Source of the DNA: Stutzerimonas chloritidismutans AW-1
Lineage (GTDB): Bacteria > Pseudomonadota > Gammaproteobacteria > Pseudomonadales > Pseudomonadaceae
Reading direction: 5' to 3'
Assembly (NCBI RefSeq): GCF_000495915.1
Contig: NZ_AOFQ01000074.1
Span: forward strand, 1 to 64,000
DNA length: 64,000 bases
Shown here: positions 46,593 to 55,891 of the stretch, one piece after another
How the letters are laid out: each line of letters begins with the position of its first letter
Numbering within the stretch: position 1 is the stretch's first letter
Translations under genes and position numbers: made by a program
The notes under the pieces: generated by a model
What the model was told of the DNA's origin: nothing
The model's input: the letters and a program-made list of their open reading frames with translations, nothing else
Database searches by the model: none

Positions 46593-47633
46593 ATGCTCGA
46601 CCAGAACCGCTGCTGGCAAGCGCTGTGCGAACGCGATGCCGCCTTCGATGGCCGCTTCGTGTTCGCCGTGCGCTCGACCGGTATTTTCTGCCGACCCAGC
46701 TGCCCGGCACGCCGGCCAGCTCGCGAGCGGACGGCGTTCTACACCGATCCAGCGGCAGCCCAGGCCGCCGGTTACCGGCCATGTCGCCGCTGCTCCCCCT
46801 GCGGCCCGAGCCCGAGCGAGCAGCTCGATGCGCTGGTGATCGCCGCCTGCCGCCTGCTCGACGAAACCGAGACGCCGCTGCCGCTGCAGCAGCTGGCCGC
46901 GCGCATCGGGCTGTCGCCGGCCTACCTGTCACGGGCATTCAAGGCGCGCACCGGCATGACCCCGCGGGCGTGGTCGGCGGCGCGCCGCCGCGAACGTCTG
47001 GAAACCCACCTGACCGAGGCCGACTCGGTACTCGATGCCGCCCTCGCTGCCGGCTACTCCGGCACGCGGGCCCCTTATGCGGACGCCCAGGCACTGACGC
47101 CGGCCCAGCGCCGCCGCAAAGGTGCGGGCGAAACCCTGCGCTACGCCCTGGCGCCCTGCCCACTCGGCCAGCTGCTGGTCGCCAGCAGCGACAAAGGCAT
47201 CTGCGCCCTGCTGTTCGGCGACGACCAGACAGCGCTGGAAGACGAGCTGCGCTCACGCTTTGCCGCGGCACAGTTGCAGCGCGACCAGGAAGGCCTGGGT
47301 GAGTGGCTGCAGGCAATCGTCAGCCAACTGGAAGAACCGCAGCGTGCCGCCCAGCTGCCGCTCGATCTGCGCGGCACGGCCTTTCAGCAGCGCGTCTGGC
47401 AGGCGTTGCAGCAGATTCCCGCCGGCGAGACGCGTCGCTACGGTGAGCTGGCGGCAACCCTCGGCAGCCACGCCCGAGCGGTCGCCCGCGCCTGCGCCAG
47501 CAACCCCGTCGGCCTGCTGGTGCCCTGCCATCGCGTGGTCGGTAGTCATCAGGCGCTGACCGGCTATCGCTGGGGGCTGGAACGCAAGGCGGCGTTGCTC
47601 GAGCGCGAAGCACAACGAGACTCGGGAGCCTGA
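46593..47633 (+). CDS. ada: Bifunctional Ada: DNA methylphosphotriester repair/AraC regulator and O6-methylguanine transferase
   Basis: This 346-aa protein combines a zinc-binding N-terminal domain, an AraC helix-turn-helix domain and a C-terminal methyltransferase. The N-terminal Cys positions (C33, C37, C64, C67; FCRPSC and YRPCRRC) follow the E. coli Ada pattern with a five-residue offset. The helix-turn-helix is LAARIGLSPAYLSRAFKART, and the C-terminal active site is LVPCHRVVGSH. It repairs alkylated DNA and turns on its own gene. GGGGAG lies ahead of the ATG. Confidence 0.94.
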   Translation: MLDQNRCWQALCERDAAFDGRFVFAVRSTGIFCRPSCPARRPARERTAFYTDPAAAQAAGYRPCRRCSPCGPSPSEQLDALVIAACRLLDETETPLPLQQLAARIGLSPAYLSRAFKARTGMTPRAWSAARRRERLETHLTEADSVLDAALAAGYSGTRAPYADAQALTPAQRRRKGAGETLRYALAPCPLGQLLVASSDKGICALLFGDDQTALEDELRSRFAAAQLQRDQEGLGEWLQAIVSQLEEPQRAAQLPLDLRGTAFQQRVWQALQQIPAGETRRYGELAATLGSHARAVARACASNPVGLLVPCHRVVGSHQALTGYRWGLERKAALLEREAQRDSGA

Positions 47634-47685
47634 GCGGATTTCGGCGGTCGGATACTTCAGTGCCGCCAACCGCAGGAAGCCCGCC

Positions 47686-47928
47686 ATGACCGATCTGAAG
47701 CGTTACCGCATCCACTACTGCATCAACGGCGAGCCCGCCTCGCTGCTGATCAGCTCGTTCGAAGTGCCCGGTCTGGAGCAGGCCGAACTGGAAATACTGC
47801 TGCATTACGTCCGCGAGCCGCGTGCGGCGGTCGACGCTCCCTGGGAAAACCCGATACGCCCCAGCGAAGACAGCCGGCTTGAAGAGCTGGGTGTCAGCGA
47901 CATTCAGATCGAAGAGGAAAGCCACTGA
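47686..47928 (+). CDS. Small hypothetical protein
   Basis: I do not recognise this 80-aa acidic protein (MTDLKRYRIHYCINGEPASL; ELEILLHYVREP). It begins 52 bp after ada, with a weak purine-rich stretch (AGGAAG) before the ATG. TatD follows 51 bp later. It may be in an operon with tatD. No motif suggests a function. Confidence 0.65.
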   Translation: MTDLKRYRIHYCINGEPASLLISSFEVPGLEQAELEILLHYVREPRAAVDAPWENPIRPSEDSRLEELGVSDIQIEEESH

Positions 47929-47979
47929 AGGCCATGTAGCATTACGCGCCCGCCCACCGCCGACCGTACGGAGCCTGTC

Positions 47980-48765
47980 GTGCAGCTTATCGACACCCAT
48001 ACCCACCTCGATTTCGAGATGTTCGATGATGACAGGACCCAGGTCATCGCCCGCAGCGCGGCCGCTGGCGTCGAGCGCATCGTGGTACTCGGCGTGAACG
48101 AAGCGAATCTGGAGCGGGTCTGGCAGCTAGCCTGCGAGCAGCCAGCGGTTCATGCCGCGCTGGGCCTTCACCCGGTGTTCATCGCCGAGCACCGGGACGA
48201 GCACCTGGGCAAGCTGCGCGACTGGCTGGAGCAGCTACGCGGTGAGCCTAAACTCTGCGCCATCGGCGAGATCGGCCTGGACTATTACGTCGAGGACCCG
48301 GACATCGAGCGCCAGCACGAACTGCTCGAAGCGCAGCTGGCGCTGGCTGCGGAGTTCGAGCTGCCAGTACTGCTGCACGTACGCCGCGCCCACGCACCGA
48401 TGATCGCCATGCTCAAACGCTACAAGCTGCAGCGCGCCGGCATCGTGCACGCCTTCAGTGGCAGCTGGGAGGAAGCTCAGGAATACCTGCGCCTCGGCTT
48501 CAGGCTCGGCCTCGGGGGTGCCGGTACTTGGCCACAGGCGCTGCGCATGCAGCGGGTGCTCAAGCAACTGCCGCTGGAGGCCATCGTGCTGGAAACCGAC
48601 TCGCCGGATATCCCACCAGCCGGCCACGCCGGCGAGCGCAACAGCCCGGAACTGCTGCCGGAGATCTGCCGGATGCTGGCCGATCTGAAGGGTGTCAGCG
48701 CCGAAGAGCTGGCCGCCGCCAGCTATCGCAACAGCTGTGAACTGTTCGGCTGGCCGCAGCCCTGA
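47980..48765 (+). CDS. TatD-family metal-dependent hydrolase
   Basis: This 261-aa TIM-barrel enzyme has the TatD motifs IDTHTHLDFEMF, CAIGEIGLDYYV, PVLLHVRRAH and VLETDSPDIPPAG. These proteins are magnesium-dependent nucleases or deacylases; the YjjV and YcfH branches cannot be told apart here. The start is a GTG at 47980 with GGAG upstream. It is convergent with the second chemoreceptor gene. Confidence 0.88.
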   Translation: MQLIDTHTHLDFEMFDDDRTQVIARSAAAGVERIVVLGVNEANLERVWQLACEQPAVHAALGLHPVFIAEHRDEHLGKLRDWLEQLRGEPKLCAIGEIGLDYYVEDPDIERQHELLEAQLALAAEFELPVLLHVRRAHAPMIAMLKRYKLQRAGIVHAFSGSWEEAQEYLRLGFRLGLGGAGTWPQALRMQRVLKQLPLEAIVLETDSPDIPPAGHAGERNSPELLPEICRMLADLKGVSAEELAAASYRNSCELFGWPQP

Positions 48766-48777
48766 TCATCGCCGCGG

Positions 48778-50808
48778 TCAGACCCGGAACGCGCCGATCA
48801 GCTGCTGCAGGCGTCCCACCAGCTGCGACAGCTCACGACTCGCCTGCTCGGTATGCCCGGCACCCTCGGCGGTACGCTGGCCGGCCTCATTAATGGCGAC
48901 GATATTGCGATCGATATCGTGCGCCACGGCTGTCTGCTGCTCAGCCGCAGCGGCGATCTGCTGGTTCTGATCGACGATCAGCCCCACCGCGCCGAGGATG
49001 TTTTCCAGCGCCTGCTCGACCCGCCCCGACTGGCCTACGGTGTCTTCGGCCAGCGTATGGCTGGCATGCATGGTTTTCACCGCTGCGCCGACACCATTGT
49101 GCAGGCGAGCGATCATCTGCTCGATTTCCGCGGTGGACTTCTGCGTCCGCTGCGCCAGCCCGCGCACCTCGTCTGCGACCACCGCGAAGCCACGGCCCTG
49201 CTCGCCCGCGCGCGCGGCCTCGATGGCCGCATTGAGGGCCAGCAGGTTGGTCTGCTCGGCGATGGTCTTGATCACGTCCAGCACCTGGCTGATCGCCTTG
49301 CTGTCGCCGGCCAACTGGTTGATCACCTGCACCGACTGCTCGATCTCGCCGGCCAGCCGCTGGATACCGCCGACCTGCGCTACCACCAGCTCGCGCCCGC
49401 TGACGGTTTCCTCGTTGACGCTCTGTGCGCTGCCCACTGCTGCCTCGGCACTGCTGGCGACCTCCTGGGCGGTGGCGGACATCTCGTTCATCGCCGTGGC
49501 GACCTGTTCGATCTGCCCACGCTGCTCGGATACCGTCTGATTGCTCTCGCCGGAGACGCTTTCGACCCGCTGTGCCTGGCGCTCGACTTCGGCGACGGTC
49601 TGCCCGACTCGCTCGATCAGCTCGCGGATCTGCGCCACGGTGGTATTGAACACCTGGCCCAGCTCGCCAAGCTCATCGCGGCTCTGTACCTGATAGCGCG
49701 CGGTCATGTCACCGGCGGCGACCTTGTCCATAATCCTGCCGAGACTGTGCAGCGAGGCGCGCGTCGAGGCGTAGAAGCCCGCGTACAGATACGCCACCAG
49801 GCACAGCACCACCGCCAGTGCCGAAAGCAGCAGGGTCATGAGCAGGCGCTTCTGCTCCAGCCGCTCGGCAAGCTCCACCTCGAGGAAACCGAGAATGGCG
49901 TCGTTCAGCTCGTAGGTCTTGGCCATCTGCGCGCTGATGCGCTCGTAGAACTGCTCCCAAGGCAGGTCCAGCGCCTCGGCCATGATCACCTCGTCCTGCA
50001 GGATTTCGCTGCTCGCCTGCAGGGACTCACGGCTGGCGGTGGCGAAGGCGTCGAGCCGGGTACGCGCGGCCTGGCTTGCGCCCAGGGCATCCTGCAACTG
50101 TGCGGCGTACTGCGCCTGCTGCTTTTCCAGTTCCAGCACGAGGCTGTCCAGCGTATTGCTGGCATCGGAGTTCAGGTAGCCCTGGCCGAACGTGTAGGAG
50201 CCCACCGCGCGCCCCTCGCCGAGCGATGCGCTGATGGCCGGGGTTACCGTGGTCAGCAGCTCGGCCAACAGACGGACCTCACGCTCGAGATCCTGGCTGA
50301 GGCCAGACTGGCCGGCGACGAGCTTGATCATCACCTGAGACTGACCCAGCAGGGACTCGGCCATGGCTGCCTTGGACTGCAACGATTGCTCGGCCTGGGC
50401 GGCGTTCAGGCCGGTCACCAGCTCGTCGCGACGGGCATTGAATTCGGCCACCTGCTCGGGCGCATCGCCAACCGGCGCGAGCGCCTGCAGCTGCGCCGTA
50501 AGCTCGCTTTCGACGCGGTTCAGACGGGTCTTCAACGCCTCGACATTGCCGGTCTGGCCGATGATCGATTCGATATGCACGAGGTCTTTCCAGTCTTCCA
50601 TGCTACGCCGCACCTGCAGGGTCGAGCCGAGCAGCTCGAGGCTCTGCAGCTCGTTACGGGTACCGACATACGCCCGGTACGAGTCGCGCACCAGGTAGTA
50701 GTTGCTCAGCAGCATGGGAACGAAAAACAGGACGCTGACCAGGCTGAACTTCATGCCGAAGCTCAGGCGGTTCATGAACGCAATCGCGGGATACAACAGA
50801 CTATTCAC
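48778..50808 (-). CDS. Methyl-accepting chemotaxis protein
   Basis: This transducer (676 aa from the GTG at 50808) has a first span around residues 20-38 and a second near 327-348. A long, helix-rich extracytoplasmic domain of about 290 residues is between them. HAMP ([19 protein letters not shown]) and the signalling tip [19 protein letters not shown] follow. GGGAG precedes the GTG; an upstream ATG at 50844 lacks a ribosome site. A sigma-28 promoter is found about 95 bp upstream. The ligand is unknown. Confidence 0.88.
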   Translation of the reverse strand: MNSLLYPAIAFMNRLSFGMKFSLVSVLFFVPMLLSNYYLVRDSYRAYVGTRNELQSLELLGSTLQVRRSMEDWKDLVHIESIIGQTGNVEALKTRLNRVESELTAQLQALAPVGDAPEQVAEFNARRDELVTGLNAAQAEQSLQSKAAMAESLLGQSQVMIKLVAGQSGLSQDLEREVRLLAELLTTVTPAISASLGEGRAVGSYTFGQGYLNSDASNTLDSLVLELEKQQAQYAAQLQDALGASQAARTRLDAFATASRESLQASSEILQDEVIMAEALDLPWEQFYERISAQMAKTYELNDAILGFLEVELAERLEQKRLLMTLLLSALAVVLCLVAYLYAGFYASTRASLHSLGRIMDKVAAGDMTARYQVQSRDELGELGQVFNTTVAQIRELIERVGQTVAEVERQAQRVESVSGESNQTVSEQRGQIEQVATAMNEMSATAQEVASSAEAAVGSAQSVNEETVSGRELVVAQVGGIQRLAGEIEQSVQVINQLAGDSKAISQVLDVIKTIAEQTNLLALNAAIEAARAGEQGRGFAVVADEVRGLAQRTQKSTAEIEQMIARLHNGVGAAVKTMHASHTLAEDTVGQSGRVEQALENILGAVGLIVDQNQQIAAAAEQQTAVAHDIDRNIVAINEAGQRTAEGAGHTEQASRELSQLVGRLQQLIGAFRV

Positions 50809-50902
50809 ACGACGTCTCCCAATTTTATTGGTATTGGCGTGCACGCAATTGCAGCGCGCAGCAGGGCTCGTCAGAGAGTGGCATCTGCCCGGGTTATACG
50901 GG

Positions 50903-50929
50903 ATATCGGTATGGGCTTTTGTAACTTAA
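50903..50929 (-). promoter_or_regulatory. Sigma-28 (FliA) promoter of the second chemoreceptor gene
   Basis: On the minus strand TTAAGTTA-N11-ACCGATAT matches the FliA consensus TAAAGTTT-N11-GCCGATAA with correct spacing. It lies 95 bp upstream of the GTG start, on the coding strand of the chemoreceptor. Confidence 0.68.
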
Positions 50930-51074
50930 GGTAATGGCCAAATCATGGCCAGCAGTTCTGTATTGGATAGGCACCCGGCGAGGCGTCTGGCTCAAGGGTT
51001 CCAGCGATTCGACAGGCAAACCTCATACAGCGGCGTTATGGAGGTCCATCAGCGCCGCCGCTGGCGGATAAGGC

Positions 51075-51923
51075 TCAGACGAGGATCGTCCAGACCGCAA
51101 TCACCGCGTACCAGAACACGCGTGTGCGCACCAGCAACGCCGCGATCCCGTCGAGCCGCGCGATGCCCGCCTCACCCTCGGTCGCTGGCGGCAGATCGGC
51201 GGCCAGCGGACCGGCATCGGCCAACAGCCGCCGGGCTGGCACATCCCAGCTCAGCAACTCGTGCAGCAGCGCCCGGTTGACCGCGACGAAGTTGCCGACC
51301 AGCGCAAAACTGCCGAGCAACACCCGCACCGGCAACCAGTCGAAGGCATGCCGCAGCTGCTCGGCCCGCTCGCGCAACCCTTCGAGCTCGGTGTGCTCGG
51401 CGCACAGCGCCAGCAGCCGGTACGCCAGCGCAGCCATCGGCCCGAGCAGCAGGTACCAGAAGATCACCGCAAAAAAACCCTCGTAGCTGCGCCACAGCAG
51501 CCAGGACTGCACCGCTGCCAACAGGCTCGGCGGGGCCTGCGCCCGCTCCTGCGCCTGCAGGCCGGCGTCACGTTCGGCGGCCAGCGCGGCGGCTTCCTCA
51601 TCTCCACGGCGCCAGGCGTCGCGGAACGCACCGAGTTCAGCCTTGGCATGGCCGCGGCCGAGGCTGTAGAGCAGCACCAGCAGATGCACCGGCAGGCTCA
51701 GCCACCCGTAGGCCAGCGGCTCCAGTGCCAGAAGCACCAGGCCGAGCAGCAGCACCGGGAACAACACCAGCAACAGCAGCGCCAGCCAGGGCGTCTGTCG
51801 CAGACGCGGGCTGGCCTCCACCTGACGCAGGCGCGTCAGCCAGGGGCTGTCGTATTGCAGCCGCGGGCGCCAATCAGAGAACTTCTCCACCAGCAGCACG
51901 AGCAGGATCACCAGAAAACTCAT
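51075..51923 (-). CDS. ampE: AmpE membrane protein
   Basis: This 282-aa polytopic protein begins MSFLVILLVLLVEKFSDWRP and has spans near residues 47-65, 70-88, 150-172 and 262-282. Family segments are WLPVRVLLGSFALVGNFVAV and SYEGFFAVIFWYLLLGPMAA. AmpE was linked to regulation of beta-lactamase induction along with AmpD. It starts 15 bp after ampD on the same strand. Confidence 0.88.
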   Translation of the reverse strand: MSFLVILLVLLVEKFSDWRPRLQYDSPWLTRLRQVEASPRLRQTPWLALLLLVLFPVLLLGLVLLALEPLAYGWLSLPVHLLVLLYSLGRGHAKAELGAFRDAWRRGDEEAAALAAERDAGLQAQERAQAPPSLLAAVQSWLLWRSYEGFFAVIFWYLLLGPMAALAYRLLALCAEHTELEGLRERAEQLRHAFDWLPVRVLLGSFALVGNFVAVNRALLHELLSWDVPARRLLADAGPLAADLPPATEGEAGIARLDGIAALLVRTRVFWYAVIAVWTILV

Positions 51924-51938
51924 CGTCCTTTCCTTTCG

Positions 51939-52490
51939 TCAGCAGGTAATGGAAGCCGCACGCAGCCGCTGCCAGTCGAATGCCGGGCCGGGATCGGTCT
52001 TGCGCCCCGGCGCGATATCGCTGTGGCCGCAAACCCGCTCGGGGGTAATCGCTGGAAACGCGCCCTGCAGTACTTGGCACAATCCGATCAGCGCCTGGTA
52101 TTGCGCCTCACTGAAGGGTTGGTCGTCGGTCCCCTCCAGCTCGATGCCGATGGAGAAATCGTTGCAGCCCTCGCGACCGTCGAAGCAGGACACGCCGGCG
52201 TGCCAGGCACGATCCAGACAGGAGACGAACTGAGTGATCGCGCCATCACGCTCGATGAGAAAATGCGCCGACACCTGCAGCTCGGCGATCTCCTCGAAAA
52301 ACGGGTGCTCATGGCACTGCAGACAATTCTGGAAGAACTGCTGAACCTTGCCGGTGCCGAACTGCCCCGGCGGCAGGCTGATGTTGTGGATCACCAGCAG
52401 GGAAATCTCGCCGGCCGGCCGCTGGTTGAAGTTCGGTGACGGGCAGTGGCGAACGCCCTGACACCAACCGGTAGCGCAATCCAGAATCAT
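51939..52490 (-). CDS. ampD: 1,6-anhydro-N-acetylmuramyl-L-alanine amidase AmpD
   Basis: This 183-aa zinc amidase cleaves anhydro-muropeptides in the cytosol during cell-wall recycling. The zinc ligands are visible as H35 (LLVIHNISLP) and H and D in VCGHSDIAPGRKTDPGPAFD. It removes the AmpR inducer and so keeps ampC silent when present. The ATG at 52490 (MILDCATGW) is used; ampE follows 15 bp later. Confidence 0.93.
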   Translation of the reverse strand: MILDCATGWCQGVRHCPSPNFNQRPAGEISLLVIHNISLPPGQFGTGKVQQFFQNCLQCHEHPFFEEIAELQVSAHFLIERDGAITQFVSCLDRAWHAGVSCFDGREGCNDFSIGIELEGTDDQPFSEAQYQALIGLCQVLQGAFPAITPERVCGHSDIAPGRKTDPGPAFDWQRLRAASITC

Positions 52491-52592
52491 CGTAGGGTCC
52501 GAGCTGACAACAGGCCCGCAGGCTAGCGCCTGCGAGACGCCAGCTGCAAGCGTCGCCACGGTCGCGGGCAATCCCGGTTACAACTGCTTGAA

Positions 52593-53321
52593 CTACTCGG
52601 CCGCTCCAGACAAGCGCCGCGCGGCGGCCTTTTCTTCCCGCCGCGATGCCAGCCGGTCGGCCAGCCGGGTCGGCTCCGGCAGGCGATAGCGCGTGACATA
52701 ACGCATCACCAGCTGCGGTGCGGTGACGATGCTGACCCGGTTACCCGGGGAAATGATCAGCGGCCGCACCTTGTCCTTGCTGCGCAGCACGCAGCCGATC
52801 ACTTCGCCGGTCTTCTTGTCGCGCAACTCGACCTGTGCACCACGCGCCAGATCCAGCTCGTCGTGCGCCCCGATGAGCAGCTTCTTTGCCACGCCGATGG
52901 TGGGCAGGCCGGTCACCACGCCCAGGTGAGCAGCAATGCCCAGGCGGCGCGGGTGGGCGATGCCGTGGCCGTCGGAAAAGATCAGGTCGGGAACGGCCGG
53001 CAGCTCGCCGAGCGCCTGCAGCACCGCGGGTAGCTCACGGAACGAAAGCAGGCCCGGAATGTAGGGCATGTTCGTCGGAACTCGCGCCAGGCTGCTGCCG
53101 ACCAGCTCCAGGGTGTCGGCATCCAGCAGCACTGCCGCGGCGCGGGTGATAGTGCCGCCATCCTCGAAACCGACATCCACCCCGGCGATCAATCGCAACG
53201 ATGGGAAGTCATCCTGCAAGCTCACCTGCGCCGCCAGGCTCTGCTGCATCGCACGCGCCGCCGCCGGGCTGCCATCCCAATCGCCGAAAGGCGCTGTCGG
53301 ATACTGACTGCTTTCACTCAT
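52593..53321 (-). CDS. nfi: Endonuclease V (deoxyinosine repair)
   Basis: This 242-aa enzyme nicks DNA near deoxyinosine. The metal-binding Asp in IAGVDVGFEDGG, the SDGHGIAHPRRLGIAAHLG segment and LPTIGVAKKLLIG are family signatures. The start at 53321 (MSESSQ) has AGGAG seven bases upstream. It is longer at the C-terminus than the E. coli protein by a basic tail (RLASRREEKAAARR). It is divergent from the GlxA-type regulator gene. Confidence 0.92.
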   Translation of the reverse strand: MSESSQYPTAPFGDWDGSPAAARAMQQSLAAQVSLQDDFPSLRLIAGVDVGFEDGGTITRAAAVLLDADTLELVGSSLARVPTNMPYIPGLLSFRELPAVLQALGELPAVPDLIFSDGHGIAHPRRLGIAAHLGVVTGLPTIGVAKKLLIGAHDELDLARGAQVELRDKKTGEVIGCVLRSKDKVRPLIISPGNRVSIVTAPQLVMRYVTRYRLPEPTRLADRLASRREEKAAARRLSGAAE

Positions 53322-53478
53322 CTCTTCGCTCCTGTGCATCAGCGGTTCGACGCCGGGTCGCTGTGACGGTTCAGCCGCATCGCTTCAGGGAAGGCTGGAC
53401 AGATGCATGCAAAAATAGGACGCTCCAGCCGCCACACGGCAGATTTACCCTGTTACTCACCACAATAATTAGAATCGC

Positions 53479-54468
53479 ATGCCCAATCTCGCCTCGATCC
53501 AGCGCGTCAGCATACTTGCCACCGAAGGGGTGTTCGCCTCGACACTCACCCAGGCCAAGGATTTCTTCCACATGGCCAGCCTGCGCTATGGCAAACAGCT
53601 CGGCCTTGACCTCACCCCTGCTTTCGAAACCCGCCTAGTCAGCCCAGACGGCAAGGCGGTCAATACCTTCAGCGGTATCGCCATCGCCGTGGATAGTCCG
53701 CTGGACGACGCCGATATGGTGATCCTGCCGGCCTTCTGGGGAGATTTCGATGCGCTCTGCGCGCAGCATCCGGGTGTGATGCCCTGGTTGCGCGAGCGTC
53801 ACGCAGCAGGCAGCGTCATCTGTGGCGAAGCCACCGGCGTGTTCTGGATGGCCCAGGCGGGCCTCCTGGAAGGCCGCGAGGCGACCACCCACTGGCGCTT
53901 TGCCAATGACTTCGTCGAGCGCTTCCCCGGTGTGGCTTTCAGCGCCGACAAGCACCTCACCGACAGCGACAACCTCTACTGCGCAGGCGGCACGACCTCG
54001 GCCTGCGACCTGTACATGTATCTGGTCGAGCGCTTCTGCGGCGCACACGTGGCCCAGGGCATGGCGCGTGACGTGCTTTACGAGCTACAACGCAGTTACA
54101 GCCCGGGGCGCTTGGGTTTCGGCGGGCAGAAGCTGCATCTGGATACGCGGATTCTGCAGATACAGGAATGGCTGGAAGCCAACTTCGCCGAAAAGTTTCG
54201 CTTCGAGGACGTGGCGCGGCAGCACGGCATGAGCATTCGCAACTTCATGCGCCGCTTCCAGGCAGCCACCGGCGACAAGCCGCTGCACTATCTGCAACGC
54301 CTGCGGATCGAGACGGCGAAAAGCCTGCTCGCCACCACCGGCAAGAGCATCAAGACGATCAGCTACGAAGTGGGCTACGACGATGCGAGCTTCTTCGCCC
54401 GCCTTTTCCGCCAGCACACCGAGCTGTCACCCAATCACTACCGGCAGAAATACCGGCCTGAGTCGTAA
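53479..54468 (+). CDS. GlxA-type transcriptional regulator (DJ-1/PfpI plus AraC domains)
   Basis: This 329-aa protein has a DJ-1/PfpI-like N-terminal half with the elbow replaced by CGEATGVFWMAQAGLL, and an AraC C-terminal half (VARQHGMSIRNFMRRFQAAT; SYEVGYDDASFFARLFRQHT). It is distinct from the one at 17424. It has no clear operon partner, so the target genes are unknown. A hairpin terminator separates it from the convergent zapE. Confidence 0.86.
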   Translation: MPNLASIQRVSILATEGVFASTLTQAKDFFHMASLRYGKQLGLDLTPAFETRLVSPDGKAVNTFSGIAIAVDSPLDDADMVILPAFWGDFDALCAQHPGVMPWLRERHAAGSVICGEATGVFWMAQAGLLEGREATTHWRFANDFVERFPGVAFSADKHLTDSDNLYCAGGTTSACDLYMYLVERFCGAHVAQGMARDVLYELQRSYSPGRLGFGGQKLHLDTRILQIQEWLEANFAEKFRFEDVARQHGMSIRNFMRRFQAATGDKPLHYLQRLRIETAKSLLATTGKSIKTISYEVGYDDASFFARLFRQHTELSPNHYRQKYRPES

Positions 54469-54590
54469 GGGCGACCACGGAACAGCCAAGGCTGGCCTGC
54501 TGAAGCAGGTACCGACAGCTGGCATACGCCTTCTTGACGAAGACCGCGCCTACTAAGGCGCAGTGCCAGACGTTGCGAGAAAGCGGCCTT

Positions 54591-54619
54591 TGGCCGCGAA
54601 GAGTCGGTCTTCGCGGCCA
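54591..54619. terminator. Bidirectional hairpin terminator
   Basis: A 12-bp stem (TGGCCGCGAAGA with TCTTCGCGGCCA, five-base loop) lies between the convergent GlxA-type gene and zapE. The 120 bp between the regulator's stop and the stem hold nothing else recognised. Confidence 0.7.
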
Positions 54620-54627
54620 CGCCATGG

Positions 54628-55722
54628 TCAGGGCTTGTGCGGCCGCGACAGGTACTCGTGCGATTGCATTTCCAGCAGACGGCTCAGGGTGCGCTGGAAT
54701 TCGAACTCCAGGCGACCACCGGTATAGAGGTCCTTGAGCTCGACCTCGGCAGAGATGATGAGCTTGACGTTGCGGTCGTAGAACTCGTCGACGAGGTTGA
54801 TGAAGCGGCGCGCCATGTCGTCCTTGGTGACACTCATCTGCTCGACATTGGCCAGCAGGATGGCGCCGAATATCTTGCCCAGTTCGATGTAGTCGTTCTG
54901 GCTACGCGGCCCGTCGCAGAGCTCGCGGAACTCGAACCAGGCCACATCGTTGCCGGTCTTTACCGCACGGATTTCGCGGTTCTCGATCATCAGTGCGTCC
55001 TTGTCGACGACCCGGCAGTTCTCCGGCAGCAAGCTCTTGAAGCTGCGTTCCAGGCTCTGCTCGGCCTCGGCATCGAGCGGGAAGTGGAACAGCTCGGCCT
55101 GTTCCAGCGCACGCAGGCGATAGTCGATGCCGCTGTCGACGTTGACGATCTCGGTGTGCTTCTTCAGCAGCTCGATGGCCGGCAGGAAGCGCGCGCGCTG
55201 CAGACCGTCCTTGTACAGACCGTCCGGCACGATGTTGGAGGTCGCCACCAGGCTCACGCCGTTCTTGAACAGCTCTTCGAGCAGCGTGGCAAGAATCATC
55301 GCGTCGGTGATATCGGAGACGAAGAATTCGTCGAAGCAGATCACCCGCGACTCGTCGGCGAAGCGCTTGCCAATGATGGTCAGCGGGTTCTTTTCGCCCT
55401 TGAGCGTCTTCATTTCCTCGTGCACGCGCTTCATGAAGCGGTGAAAGTGCGTGCGCGTCTTCTGCTTGAACGGCAATGCGTCGAAGAAGGTATCAACGAG
55501 GTAGGTCTTGCCGCGGCCAACGCCGCCCCAGAAGTAGATGCCCTTGATCGGCTCCTGCTGTTTCTTGCCGAACAGCTTGCCGAGCAGGCCGCTCTTGCTG
55601 CGATCGTCGGCCACCAGATCGTCGTACAGACGTTGCAGGTGACGCACCGCATTTTCCTGGGCGGCATCGTGGAAGAAGTCAGGACGTTTCAGGTCGGCCT
55701 GATAGCGCTCAAGAGGGGTCAT
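54628..55722 (-). CDS. zapE: Cell division protein ZapE (AFG1-like ATPase)
   Basis: This 364-aa ATPase joins the Z-ring late in division. Walker A is YFWGGVGRGKTYLVD and Walker B is VICFDEFFVSDITDAMIL; an AFG1 C-terminal part includes SLVATSNIVPDGLYKDGLQR. I use the ATG at 55722 (MTPLERYQ), the start expected for the family. However, a TTG at 55800 has a stronger AGGAGGG site seven bases upstream and would add 26 residues, so the true start is uncertain. The 91 bp between this and trpS hold that alternative leader. Confidence 0.9.
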   Translation of the reverse strand: MTPLERYQADLKRPDFFHDAAQENAVRHLQRLYDDLVADDRSKSGLLGKLFGKKQQEPIKGIYFWGGVGRGKTYLVDTFFDALPFKQKTRTHFHRFMKRVHEEMKTLKGEKNPLTIIGKRFADESRVICFDEFFVSDITDAMILATLLEELFKNGVSLVATSNIVPDGLYKDGLQRARFLPAIELLKKHTEIVNVDSGIDYRLRALEQAELFHFPLDAEAEQSLERSFKSLLPENCRVVDKDALMIENREIRAVKTGNDVAWFEFRELCDGPRSQNDYIELGKIFGAILLANVEQMSVTKDDMARRFINLVDEFYDRNVKLIISAEVELKDLYTGGRLEFEFQRTLSRLLEMQSHEYLSRPHKP

Positions 55723-55891
55723 GGCGGAGTCTGGGTAGTGAAACGGGGCCGACACTTTAGCCGCGCCCTCGGTGGTTGGCAATTTACTCAGGTCGTTCAA
55801 GCGTCAGCCCTCCTGGGACACCCATTCTTGGAGATTGCCGCGAAGCCGCGGAACGCAGTCGCGGGGTACGTTCCGCCCTGGCGGCAGCACG

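Noticed and set aside
48853-50934. Long plus-strand open frame opposite the second chemoreceptor
   Set aside because: The minus strand encodes a complete chemoreceptor with HAMP and signalling domains. The antisense frame is a composition effect.
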